From Terrimicrobiaceae bacterium (GTDB lineage: Bacteria; Verrucomicrobiota; Verrucomicrobiia; Chthoniobacterales; Terrimicrobiaceae), in the NCBI GenBank assembly GCA_018402345.1, contig JAGYIV010000008.1, forward strand, positions 1-64,000: DNA of 64,000 nt. Reading direction: 5' to 3'. Below the pieces are notes generated by a model that worked only from the letters and a program-made list of their open reading frames with translations, did not search any database and had not been told where the DNA came from. Position numbers and translations under genes: made by a program. Below are positions 1 to 7,561 of this stretch, piece by piece (the stretch's first letter is position 1; every line of letters begins with the position of its first letter).

Positions 1-1560
1 CATGCAAAACCTCCCCATAAAAAGGGCTGGATGAGCTCACGCTGGCACCGCGCACGGCGGCCAAGAGGGTATTGCATTGCAGTTGGGAATGGTGCTCAGG
101 AGCTTCTCGTAAAGCATTCGCCACCAATCCCGTTGCTCGGGTGGAGCGGCCAAGCGGATGGTGGTCCGGCCGCCGGTTTTACTGATGATGCCACCGGTGG
201 TGAAGAGCCGGAAGCGCAGGGTGGAAGCGGTGACCCGATCCATCCATCCGAGGTGGCGTTGGAAGAGCACGCAGAGGTTGTAAGCCACCACGGCCAAGCT
301 CATGGCGGCTTCGGTGGCATAGAACTTCTTCAAACAGAGCTTGTTCAAGGCGAAGTCCATGTCGAGTTGCTTGATGACACCCTCGCAACCGCTGCGCCCG
401 TTGTAATCGCGCCAGACGGCCAGGGGAGCGACACTCTCGGGCAGGTTGGTCACCAAGGCTTGGAAGAGGTAGCCGGGAACATCGATGAGCACCTTGCCCC
501 CGGGACGCTTCTTTTCGGCCACCCGGTGGCGGATCAAGATGATGCGGCGCTTCTTGTTCCAGCCGTATTCCTCGTGCCAGACCTCGGCCACTTCGGTGCC
601 CGGCACTTCGGTGGCCCGCCAGATCATTTCCTTGCGGCAGAGGTTCTTCAGCGGCCGCAGCAACCGGGCCACGACAATGTAGCGCAGGTTCTGGCTTTCC
701 AACACCGCCAGCCATGAGTCGACGCAAAACCCCGAATCGGCCCGCACCAAACGCAAGCGGATATGCCGCGGCAGATTGGCCAGCAACTCCAGGGTGAAGG
801 CCACCACATTGTTGGCGCAGGCGCTGTTGCCCGCCCGCAGCCAGAACCCGACGACCAGCTTCGCCTCCTCCAGAACCGCCAAGAGCGGATGCAGGCAGGG
901 CTTGTTGCCCAGGCGCGTGTAGCCCACGGCCACGCCCTCCTGATGCCCGTCCTCGTGCAAGAGCCGCGTGCTGTCCAGATCCAGACTGTAGCCCCCGCGC
1001 AAGGAAGGCAAACGCCTCATGGCCCAGTTCCACAGCGGCACGAAGGCCTGCTGGTTGATCCCCGCGTGCCGGAAGATGCCGAAAAAGCGCGACAAGGTGG
1101 ATTGGCTGGCCAGGCCGGCCACGGCCAAAAGTTGCCGCAGCATCGGGTCGGCCCGCAAAAAGGCCACATGGGTCAAGCGCTGGGCCCCGCCGAGGATGCC
1201 GGTGATAAACCCCAGCGCCACGTCCTGACTCGAGAGGGCCGGCCGGCCACCACATCCCTGGCGCCTCGGGCCATCTCGCCGCGGCAGCACCCTGGCCAGC
1301 AGCGCCCCGAACTGGTGCCAGTGCAAGAACCCGCAGAAGGTCGCCAACCCGGCGCGCCCGCTGATTTTTTGGTCGGTGAACCCGATTCGAATCGACTCCC
1401 CGGCTGTCTTTAGCTCAATAAATTCCTCGGTCACTGTTTGGTGAGCCGTGTGGCTCGCGTGTTTTGTGTTGTATCTTTTCACACACCAAGCACATCCAAA
1501 CAGTGGCCAACTTCAATTCTGAATTTTTACGGCTTAGCGCGCGCGCAAAATAATGCGTCT
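1..1560 (-). mobile_element. IS1380-type insertion sequence, ends unresolved
   Basis: A single full-length transposase gene fills this segment, so an insertion sequence is present. I looked for terminal inverted repeats between the first 40 bases and the 1483-1560 region and found no convincing match, so one or both ends may lie outside the window or be degraded. The right boundary given is only an upper guess based on where the next operon's promoter begins. Confidence 0.5.
37..1482 (-). CDS. IS1380-family DDE transposase
   Basis: Encodes 481 residues, the usual size for transposases of this family. The RNase-H-like core is visible: a first acidic residue in SLDLDSTR, a second in VRADSGF, and the C-terminal signature Y-x2-R-x3-E in YNGRSGCEGVIK, the arrangement of the IS4/IS1380 superfamily. 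The protein would cut and join element ends during transposition. The start at 1482 is the only in-frame ATG before the conserved N-terminal region (EFIELKTAGESIRIGF) and no Shine-Dalgarno is seen. The gene is uninterrupted, so the element may still be active or be a recent arrival. It is the only transposase in the window. Family assignment is from motif and length recognition, not from a search. Confidence 0.9.
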   Translation of the reverse strand: MKRYNTKHASHTAHQTVTEEFIELKTAGESIRIGFTDQKISGRAGLATFCGFLHWHQFGALLARVLPRRDGPRRQGCGGRPALSSQDVALGFITGILGGAQRLTHVAFLRADPMLRQLLAVAGLASQSTLSRFFGIFRHAGINQQAFVPLWNWAMRRLPSLRGGYSLDLDSTRLLHEDGHQEGVAVGYTRLGNKPCLHPLLAVLEEAKLVVGFWLRAGNSACANNVVAFTLELLANLPRHIRLRLVRADSGFCVDSWLAVLESQNLRYIVVARLLRPLKNLCRKEMIWRATEVPGTEVAEVWHEEYGWNKKRRIILIRHRVAEKKRPGGKVLIDVPGYLFQALVTNLPESVAPLAVWRDYNGRSGCEGVIKQLDMDFALNKLCLKKFYATEAAMSLAVVAYNLCVLFQRHLGWMDRVTASTLRFRLFTTGGIISKTGGRTTIRLAAPPEQRDWWRMLYEKLLSTIPNCNAIPSWPPCAVPA

Positions 1561-1671
1561 TTTTCTTCCATCTCCATCGGCAAAGTTTCACCCCGCTCCG
1601 TGTCTTGGTGCCTCCGTGAGAGAACATCCAGTTCACGGGTCTTCCTGCGTCGTCTTCAATTCTAGCAATCC

Positions 1672-1700
1672 TTGACACCCCGATCGATCGGGATACCGTA
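1672..1700 (+). promoter_or_regulatory. Promoter with palindromic operator for the AbrB/PIN module
   Basis: A consensus -35 box TTGACA lies at 1672-1677. A weak -10 candidate (TACCGT or ACCGTA) lies at 1694-1700. The spacer contains a perfect 14-bp palindrome, CCCGATCGATCGGG, at 1679-1692. AbrB/MazE-type antitoxins commonly repress their own operon by binding a palindrome, so this is the natural autoregulatory site. The antitoxin start at 1707 is so close that the transcript may be leaderless. The boxes and palindrome are seen; the function is inferred. Confidence 0.6.
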
Positions 1701-1706
1701 TGACGC

Positions 1707-1913
1707 ATGGAAACTGTTACAATTTCTCCAAAGTTCCAAGTTGTTATTCCGCAGAAAATTCGTGAAGGCATGGGGCTGCGGTCCGGCGAAAAAGCCAAGG
1801 TGTTTTCCTTCAAGAATCGGATCGAAATCATCCCCGTGCGCGAAGTTCGAAAACTGCGCGGATATCTGCAGGGCATGGATACGACACTGGTTCGGGATGG
1901 TGACCGCCTATGA
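1707..1913 (+). CDS. AbrB/MazE-like antitoxin
   Basis: A 68-residue protein whose first 45 residues form the swapped-hairpin AbrB/SpoVT fold: VTISPKFQVVIPQKIR followed by GLRSGEKAKVF is the recognisable DNA-binding half. The C-terminal tail (about residues 46-68) would bind and neutralise the toxin. The stop overlaps the start of the PIN-domain gene by four bases (ATGA at 1910-1913), the usual translational coupling of a toxin-antitoxin pair. The gene sits directly behind a promoter containing a perfect palindrome, consistent with autorepression. No ribosome binding site precedes the ATG. The gene is short but complete. Confidence 0.88.
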   Translation: METVTISPKFQVVIPQKIREGMGLRSGEKAKVFSFKNRIEIIPVREVRKLRGYLQGMDTTLVRDGDRL

Positions 1914-2293
1914 ATCTGGTGGACTCTTCGGCGTGGCTGGCCTACTTCGCGGACGAGCCGGAGGGCGATTTCTTTGCCGAGGCAATCGAGGAAACGGATC
2001 TTCTCGTGGTTCCCTCGGTGTGTATCTACGAGGTGTTCAAGGTCGTTTTGAGGGAGCGAGGCGAAGATGCGGCTTTCTCGGCTGTGGCAGCGATGCATCA
2101 GGGAACTTTGGTGGATTTGGATGCCGGTCTTGCGATGGAAGCCGCCGCATTGGGGCTGGAAGAGGGGTTGGCTTTTGCGGATTCCGTCATCTACGCCGTC
2201 GCGAAGAAACACGACGCCATCCTATGGACTCAGGATGCCCACTTTGAGGGCAAGCCCAGCGTTCGATTCAGAGCAAAATCACCGAGAGCCTGA
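1910..2293 (+). CDS. PIN-domain ribonuclease toxin (VapC-like)
   Basis: 127 residues, the standard length of a VapC-type PIN toxin. The acidic residues of the metal-binding site are visible: Asp in MNLVDSSAWLAYF, Glu in SVCIYEVFKV, and the pair in GLAFADSVIYAVA and LWTQDAHF. Proteins of this family are Mg2+-dependent endoribonucleases that cut RNA when released from the antitoxin. The coding start overlaps the antitoxin by four bases. Nothing looks truncated, so the pair is probably functional. The specific RNA target cannot be read from sequence. Confidence 0.88.
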   Translation: MNLVDSSAWLAYFADEPEGDFFAEAIEETDLLVVPSVCIYEVFKVVLRERGEDAAFSAVAAMHQGTLVDLDAGLAMEAAALGLEEGLAFADSVIYAVAKKHDAILWTQDAHFEGKPSVRFRAKSPRA

Positions 2294-2342
2294 GAAGAGC
2301 CTCAAGGATTGTCCTGCACAGATGCTTTAGCGGTCGTGAGAG

Positions 2343-2446
2343 TGATGCCGCCAACCTTTACCGATGTGTGCGAATCGCTTCGGCATACTGTGGAAAGAGG
2401 TGGAGCGCGGGATGCTCGTCTTGCGCGGTGCTATCAGGGCTTCCGT
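2343..2446. repeat. Dispersed repeat, copy A (overlaps a gene 3' end)
   Basis: This 104-bp stretch matches 45316-45418 in the same orientation with about 12 differences and one indel, by eye near 88% identity. The shared core includes GCCGCCAACCTTTACC and TGCGCGGTGCTATCAGGGCT. Copy A covers the last 30 or so codons of the GH5-like gene, while copy B lies in non-coding DNA. It is therefore a dispersed element rather than a conserved gene. Confidence 0.8.
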
Positions 2447-3629
2447 AGTGCCAGTGCAAGACGCCCGCGAAGGAAAACGTGGAGAGTGCCTGGTGGAATT
2501 CACGCAGCAGGTTCACGCCGGTCTCGTGGGGAATCGTCTGCCAGTCTGGACCTCGGCGCATGTGGCGCGCGGCGACGCCGCTTTCGCCGACCAGGATTGG
2601 TTTGCCGAGGCGGCGGGCCTCGCGGGCGAGGTGGGAGATTTCGACGGAGTCGAGGTCGCTCTTGAGATGTTGGGCGATCGACTCGGATTCCGATTTACCC
2701 GCGTAGATGTGGATATCCGCAAAATCGATTCGGCTTTCCAGCAAGGCGAGGGGCCGCGCGGGGATGCGCATGTCATTTGTCTGATCCTTCAACCAGGTGC
2801 CGGGTCCTTGCCTGCCGATGGCGTGGATGGCATCGGCGCAGGCATTCGCCCAGGAAACGCTGGCGGCGTCCATGAGCGCTTGAGCTCCGCTGTCCGTGCC
2901 AAGCTCAAATGTGCGGCCCCCAAATGCAAAGGCAGTTGAACGGCTCAGGAAGGGGTCTTGATCGAGATTGAAGTGGACTTCGTTTTCCAGTTCCCAAGCC
3001 AGCACGACGGGCAGCAAATCCGGCGCACTCGTCTTCAGACTCTGGAGAAGCGCGCAGATGGCATTGGCCCTCGCGCGAATGGGTTCCGGGCTGAGGCGAA
3101 AGCCGTTGGTCTTGAAATCATGGCCGGCCTCAGGAATCCAACCGTATTCGCTTTCGTTGGAAAGTGGCATCTCCGCCCAAGCGCGGGATTCCGGCATCCA
3201 AGTGTCCCAAGTCAGAATGACGCGGCTTCCGTGAGCCTGCGCCGCCCGCAGAAAGTGGATCACATTGAGAAGGTAGGCTGGGCTGGGTTCACCGGGCTCG
3301 GGGGTTGCAACAATGCCGTTCGCGCCGCTGTGGTAACTCAAAAAGGTGTGGACCGTGTTGAGCCCGTCTCGCGCCAGAGTTTCCATCATGCGATCGACAA
3401 ACTCTTCGTTGTAGCTGCCAGGGCTGAAGGTCGAGTGCCCCTCTTTCCTCTCCCGAATCGGAGCGATGCGGAAATAGTTCACGCCAAGTGGATGGAAAGG
3501 CTTGTCTGTTCCAGTATCGAAAAAACAGCCCTCGCGAATGACGATCCGGCCAGTCATGGCGGGCGAGATGGTCTCCGCGGCGATGAGTGCGAGCGGCACG
3601 AGGAGCGCCATGAAAAGTCGGCGGATCAC
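2358..3629 (-). CDS. Secreted GH5-like glycoside hydrolase
   Basis: 423 residues from a GTG start at 3629, chosen because it gives a normal signal peptide (VIRRLFMALLVPLALIAA) before ETISPA. An ATG 18 bases downstream is the alternative. The fold looks like a clan GH-A (beta/alpha)8 barrel: HPLGVNYFRIAP at the start of the barrel, the acid/base glutamate in LAWELENEVHFN (the NE pair), and the nucleophile glutamate in PILVGESGVA. Such enzymes cleave beta-glucans or beta-mannans; the substrate cannot be told here. It follows the FAD oxidoreductase by 41 bases on the same strand, suggesting one polysaccharide-use operon. The last 30 or so residues are encoded by a dispersed repeat and may not be native to the family. 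Confidence 0.8.
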   Translation of the reverse strand: MIRRLFMALLVPLALIAAETISPAMTGRIVIREGCFFDTGTDKPFHPLGVNYFRIAPIRERKEGHSTFSPGSYNEEFVDRMMETLARDGLNTVHTFLSYHSGANGIVATPEPGEPSPAYLLNVIHFLRAAQAHGSRVILTWDTWMPESRAWAEMPLSNESEYGWIPEAGHDFKTNGFRLSPEPIRARANAICALLQSLKTSAPDLLPVVLAWELENEVHFNLDQDPFLSRSTAFAFGGRTFELGTDSGAQALMDAASVSWANACADAIHAIGRQGPGTWLKDQTNDMRIPARPLALLESRIDFADIHIYAGKSESESIAQHLKSDLDSVEISHLAREARRLGKPILVGESGVAARHMRRGPDWQTIPHETGVNLLREFHQALSTFSFAGVLHWHYGSPDSTAQDEHPALHLFPQYAEAIRTHR

Positions 3630-3670
3630 ATAGGACGGGAGGAGGTAAAACCCGAGGGTTCGGAGATTGG

Positions 3671-5302
3671 TTACGGCGCGCGGAGGATTTGTCCTGCGGC
3701 GGCGAGATTTTTTTGGAGTTCGTCGATCGGCACATTGTGGACGGGGGCGCCTGACTTCGCGGCCATGGCGGCGGCGGTGCCGGCGGCTTGGCCGGCGATC
3801 ATGAATTGCGGTTCCATGCGAAAGGAGGCGAAGGCGATGGTCGAAGCGCTGATGCAGACGGGCACGAGCAGGTTTTGGCATTCGCCGAACTTTGGCAGGA
3901 GGGCGCGGTAGGGGATGTCCCATGGCTCCACGGGCTGGCTGATGTAGCCTTCCATGTAAACCTGGTCTTCGGCGTTCGGGAAAAAGAAGGTGCGCATCGA
4001 GACCCATTGGACCTCGCGGATGTCGATATTGTAGCCGGCCATGCCGATCGCGTCGTTCTTGCGGCGGTCGGTCATAAGGTCGTGCTGGGTGAGGAGGTAT
4101 TCGCCCTTCATCTTGCGGGCTTCGCGGATGTAAAGCTGGTGCGGCCAGCCGCCGGTGTCGGTGAACTCGTCCTTGCAGAGGCCCCATTGCGAATATTTCT
4201 CCCGAACGCTTTGGGGCACCGAGGGGTCGTTCTGCACGAAATAGACAAGCCCGTGCGCCCAATCGAGGTGCTGCTTCCAGATTTCTTTGCGCCGCTCGGG
4301 CGAGCCGTCGGGGTAGTCTTGGTTCGCGCCGGGGAGGTTGAGGGAAATCGGATAGCCCGCATTCACATCCGACTTGCCGTTCGGCATTGGCTTGATGCCC
4401 AAGATGCGGTCGACATTTTCTCCGCCGACCTCGATACAGCGTCGCAGAAGCTCGTAGCGGGCGGGGTCGTAGCCCTCGGGCTTGGTGATCGGAATGCGGT
4501 TGGCTTCCACATTCGTAAGGCAGAGGCGGAAATTATAGGCTTGGAATTTTCCATCACCCGCGCCGGTGGCTGCGAGGTCCTCCTCGGCGGTGATGTGTGG
4601 CAGGAGCTTGCCGTCCTTCCACGGCGAGATGGGATAATTGATCTGATGGTTGCTGCGAAGGATATCGCGGCGGCCGGCAAGGGATTCGCCGTAGGTGTCG
4701 CGCCCCTCACGGCCGACCTTGTAGGAGACGCCGGCCGCTTTCATGAGGTCGCCCTCGTAGGTGGCGTCGATGAAAACCTTCGCCGTGTATTCGGTGCCGT
4801 CGGTTGTTTTGAGCGAGCGAATGCGGCTGTCAGATTGTTCGATCGAAGCAAGCGCTTGGCCGAATTTCACGGACACCTTCTGCTCGGCGAGCATTTCCTT
4901 GAGGATTTTTTCGGCGACATGCGGCTCGAACATCCAGGCGATTTCCTGCCCATAGTGTTTCCCCGCGCGGCGGAAAAACTCCAACGCGAGCCCGCCGATC
5001 ACATTCTCCTGCCGGTCCATGTCGGTGCGGCCGAGTCCGCCCGAAAGCATTCCGCCGACATGGTTGCGCGGTTCAAGAAGGACGACGCTGGCGCCTTGTT
5101 GGGCTGCGGCCACGGCAGCCATTGTGCCGGACGCGGTGGCGCCGTAAATGACGACATCCACTGGCGACCCAAGGCTGCGGAAGGTTGCAAAACAGAGGGC
5201 AAGCAGCGTCCAAACGAGACCCGATTTTTTTGGAATGCCGGCGACGCGGCCAAACCGCCGCTCCTCGGAGCAAGGTGCGTTGTGTTTATTCGCTTTCCAC
5301 AT
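3671..5302 (-). CDS. Exported FAD-dependent oxidoreductase
   Basis: 543 residues. After a long N-terminus with a hydrophobic export segment (about residues 27-45) comes a Rossmann FAD-binding motif, VVIYGATASGTMAAVAAA, then LLEPRNHVGGMLSGGLG, which is the signature of the FAD_oxidored family of predicted dehydrogenases common in Planctomycetes and Verrucomicrobia. The C-terminal flavin contact (FRMEPQFMIAGQAAGTAAA) is intact. Members typically sit in carbohydrate-use loci, as here between a hydrolase and a symporter, but their substrates are mostly unproven. The ATG at 5302 is the only available start and overlaps the last 17 bases of the broken beta-helix fragment, so the native 5' context may have been a beta-helix gene directly upstream. 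Confidence 0.85.
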   Translation of the reverse strand: MWKANKHNAPCSEERRFGRVAGIPKKSGLVWTLLALCFATFRSLGSPVDVVIYGATASGTMAAVAAAQQGASVVLLEPRNHVGGMLSGGLGRTDMDRQENVIGGLALEFFRRAGKHYGQEIAWMFEPHVAEKILKEMLAEQKVSVKFGQALASIEQSDSRIRSLKTTDGTEYTAKVFIDATYEGDLMKAAGVSYKVGREGRDTYGESLAGRRDILRSNHQINYPISPWKDGKLLPHITAEEDLAATGAGDGKFQAYNFRLCLTNVEANRIPITKPEGYDPARYELLRRCIEVGGENVDRILGIKPMPNGKSDVNAGYPISLNLPGANQDYPDGSPERRKEIWKQHLDWAHGLVYFVQNDPSVPQSVREKYSQWGLCKDEFTDTGGWPHQLYIREARKMKGEYLLTQHDLMTDRRKNDAIGMAGYNIDIREVQWVSMRTFFFPNAEDQVYMEGYISQPVEPWDIPYRALLPKFGECQNLLVPVCISASTIAFASFRMEPQFMIAGQAAGTAAAMAAKSGAPVHNVPIDELQKNLAAAGQILRAP

Positions 5303-5523
5303 CGCTCAGGAATAACGCCGCAGCGGAATCGGGGTTGACGATGTCCTTGTCATTATTTTGGCCGACCACGATTTGGCTGAAGTAGTTTCCCTTGCCGTGG
5401 GAATTGCCCGTGAGGATGCCATCCAGCCAGTTCTCCCGGCAGACATTATTGAAAAAGAAATTCACATTGGCGGTGATGTCCGACGCCCGCCCGCCCACAC
5501 TGACTCCGCGGCGGTTGCCATGG
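5286..5523 (-). pseudogene. 3' fragment of a duplicated beta-helix gene
   Basis: Encodes only the last 75 or so residues of a protein like the intact beta-helix protein at 7562-9700. GNRRGVSVGGRASDITANVN here aligns with GNRRGASVGGRASDMTANEN there, and both continue through CRENW, FSQIVVGQNN and DPGSA/NPDSA to a similar end. Similarity stops at about 5523, upstream of which no matching reading frame exists. The nucleotide similarity is roughly three quarters, so the duplication is old or came from a related strain. The fragment ends inside the first codons of the FAD oxidoreductase gene, the position a native neighbour would occupy. Confidence 0.82.
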
Positions 5524-5569
5524 AGCCCAGAGCGAAGAAGCCAAGCAGGCCAGCGCTACGGCAGACAGT

Positions 5570-7546
5570 TTACCAGAAGATAGCATAGAGGCAGAGGGTG
5601 AGGACGACGATCCCGATGCCGATGAATTTTGCGGAGCGGGAGGATTCCAGGTTGATCAAATCTGTCGTCGGCAAGACGACAGGCTTGGCCATGGGCTTGA
5701 GGAAAGTGATCGCTCCAAGAACGAGGACCACCACGCCGAAGCAGACGGCCATGCGATTGAGAAAAGCCATCTCGGGAGCGAGGAACCATTTCAGGCCGCC
5801 GTAGAGCGCGGCATTAAGCACAATGCCGAGCCAACCGAGGTAACGCGGTGCCCGGGGAACGAGAAACCCGAAGAGGTAGACGGCGAGGATGCCTGGGCTG
5901 ATAAAGCCTTGGAACTCTTGGATGAAATTAAAAATGCCGCCGAACGCGGGGTTCGAGAGGCTCGGTGCGATGAGGCAGGCGATGAGCACAAAGAGCAGTG
6001 TGAAACCCCGCCCGGCGCGGACCAGAGCGGATTGCGAGGCATTTTTGTGGACCTTGTTGTAGAGGTCCATCGTCGCAATGGTCGCGGCTGAATTCAGCAT
6101 CGAAGCGAGAGAGGAGACAACCGCGCCGAAGATGGCCGCGAGCACAAACCAAGTAAGGCCCGGCTTGAGCAACTCGCGCAGGAGGGTGGGGAAGGCAGCG
6201 TCGTAGTCGTAGCCGATGAGCTTCGTGCCTTTTGGTGTGCCTGTGGCGAGTAGCGCGTTGTTGGCGGCGAAGAGTTCAAGCGCGCCGGCAGCGGGAGGTA
6301 GGTCGATTGTATTTCCAACAACCGAAGCGTTGTGCCGAAGGACATCCGCCGCCTTCGCCGGCTCGGTGAGAGCGAAGTTTTCTGTGAAGGGGTAAACGAG
6401 TCGGCTGCCGGATTGGACGGCCGCGAGGGTGGTTAGATTTTTGCGCGCGGCCTCGCTGCGGAGTTCGCCGCTGTAGAGGTTGAAACACAGAATGCCCGGG
6501 ATCACGACAATGAACGGAACGAGGAGCTTCATGGCCGCCGCGAAGACGATGCCCCGCTGGCCCTCGGCGAGTGATTTTGACCCCAAGGTCCGCTGGACGA
6601 TGTATTGGTTCAGTCCCCAGTAGAAAAAGTTGGGGATCCACAGGCCGATGAGCAATGCGGTCCATGGGATACTCGGGTCGCTGGCCGGGCGGATCATGTG
6701 CAGTTTTCCGCCAGCCAGATTTTCGCCGGCTGCGGCCGGCCCGCTGTTGAGCAGCTGGAATCTTTCCCACGCGTTGGCTCCGTCCAGTTGGTCGACCGTT
6801 GCGGAGGAAGTAGCAACCTTGGTGGTGATGAGTTCCGCCGGGTCGGCTTGACCAAGCGCGCTGAAGGCGAGCCACATGACCACCGCGCCGCCGAGAATCA
6901 AAGAGACCCCCCACACCAGATCGGTCCACGCGCAGGCCCGCAGACCGCCGACCATCACGTAAAGGGCGGCCGAAAGACCGATGATCCAACAACCGACGGT
7001 GAGCGAACCGAAGTCGAGTCCGAGCAGCGAGTGTCCTTGGAAAAACACCGAGACGACTTTCGCTCCGGAATAAACGACGGATGCGGTCGGAACGCCGACG
7101 AGGATGACCAGCGTGGCCACGGCCATGATGAATCGCGAGAAAGCGCCGTAGCGGTATTCGAGGAATTCGGGAATCGTATAAATTCCGCAGCGCAGCAGTT
7201 TCGGCAGGAAAACGAACGCGACCACGACGAGCGTGATGGCGGCCATCCATTCGTAGGAGGCGATGGCCATGCCCAGCCAGTCCGCCGCCGCGCCGGACAT
7301 CCCGACGAATTGTTCGGTCGAGATGTTGGCCGCAATGAGCGAAAATCCGACCAACCACCAAGTCAGGCCACGACCGGCGAGGAAGTATCCCGCCGCGCCG
7401 CCCGCGCCGTCCTCGCCTTGCACGGCTTTCTCGCCCTGATAAATGCCGAGGGCGACGACCCCGACGACAAAGACGAGAAAGAGGATGATGTCGAGGGTCG
7501 AGAGCGGCCCGGCATTTGCGGCCAGGAGGAGGAGGGGGGAGGTCAT
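5570..7546 (-). CDS. Sodium:solute symporter (SSS/SLC5 family)
   Basis: 658 residues with about 13-14 hydrophobic segments along the whole length, matching the SSS family in size. Family features include GYFLAGRGLTWWLVG near residues 50-70, SANISTEQF-like IAANISTEQFVGMSG and the EFLEYRYG loop after the third helix. It imports a small organic solute, most likely a sugar, with Na+ in the cytoplasmic membrane. It starts 15 bases after the stop of the beta-helix gene and is followed by the beta-helix fragment and the FAD oxidoreductase, so it probably brings in the product of the extracellular enzymes in this block. An insertion of about 130 polar residues after the middle helices (residues about 240-420) is longer than in bacterial SGLT-type proteins. 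Confidence 0.9.
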   Translation of the reverse strand: MTSPLLLLAANAGPLSTLDIILFLVFVVGVVALGIYQGEKAVQGEDGAGGAAGYFLAGRGLTWWLVGFSLIAANISTEQFVGMSGAAADWLGMAIASYEWMAAITLVVVAFVFLPKLLRCGIYTIPEFLEYRYGAFSRFIMAVATLVILVGVPTASVVYSGAKVVSVFFQGHSLLGLDFGSLTVGCWIIGLSAALYVMVGGLRACAWTDLVWGVSLILGGAVVMWLAFSALGQADPAELITTKVATSSATVDQLDGANAWERFQLLNSGPAAAGENLAGGKLHMIRPASDPSIPWTALLIGLWIPNFFYWGLNQYIVQRTLGSKSLAEGQRGIVFAAAMKLLVPFIVVIPGILCFNLYSGELRSEAARKNLTTLAAVQSGSRLVYPFTENFALTEPAKAADVLRHNASVVGNTIDLPPAAGALELFAANNALLATGTPKGTKLIGYDYDAAFPTLLRELLKPGLTWFVLAAIFGAVVSSLASMLNSAATIATMDLYNKVHKNASQSALVRAGRGFTLLFVLIACLIAPSLSNPAFGGIFNFIQEFQGFISPGILAVYLFGFLVPRAPRYLGWLGIVLNAALYGGLKWFLAPEMAFLNRMAVCFGVVVLVLGAITFLKPMAKPVVLPTTDLINLESSRSAKFIGIGIVVLTLCLYAIFW

Positions 7547-7561
7547 TGCTTCAGGGCTGCG

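Noticed and set aside
3630-4262. N-terminal extension of the GH5-like gene to 634 residues
   Set aside because: The extra residues lie within the FAD oxidoreductase in another frame and lack a signal peptide. The GTG at 3629 gives a proper one.
3788-5338. A 516-residue open frame on the plus strand
   Set aside because: It is antisense to the FAD oxidoreductase, whose conserved motifs are on the minus strand. The antisense product has the composition of high-GC shadow frames and no family motif.
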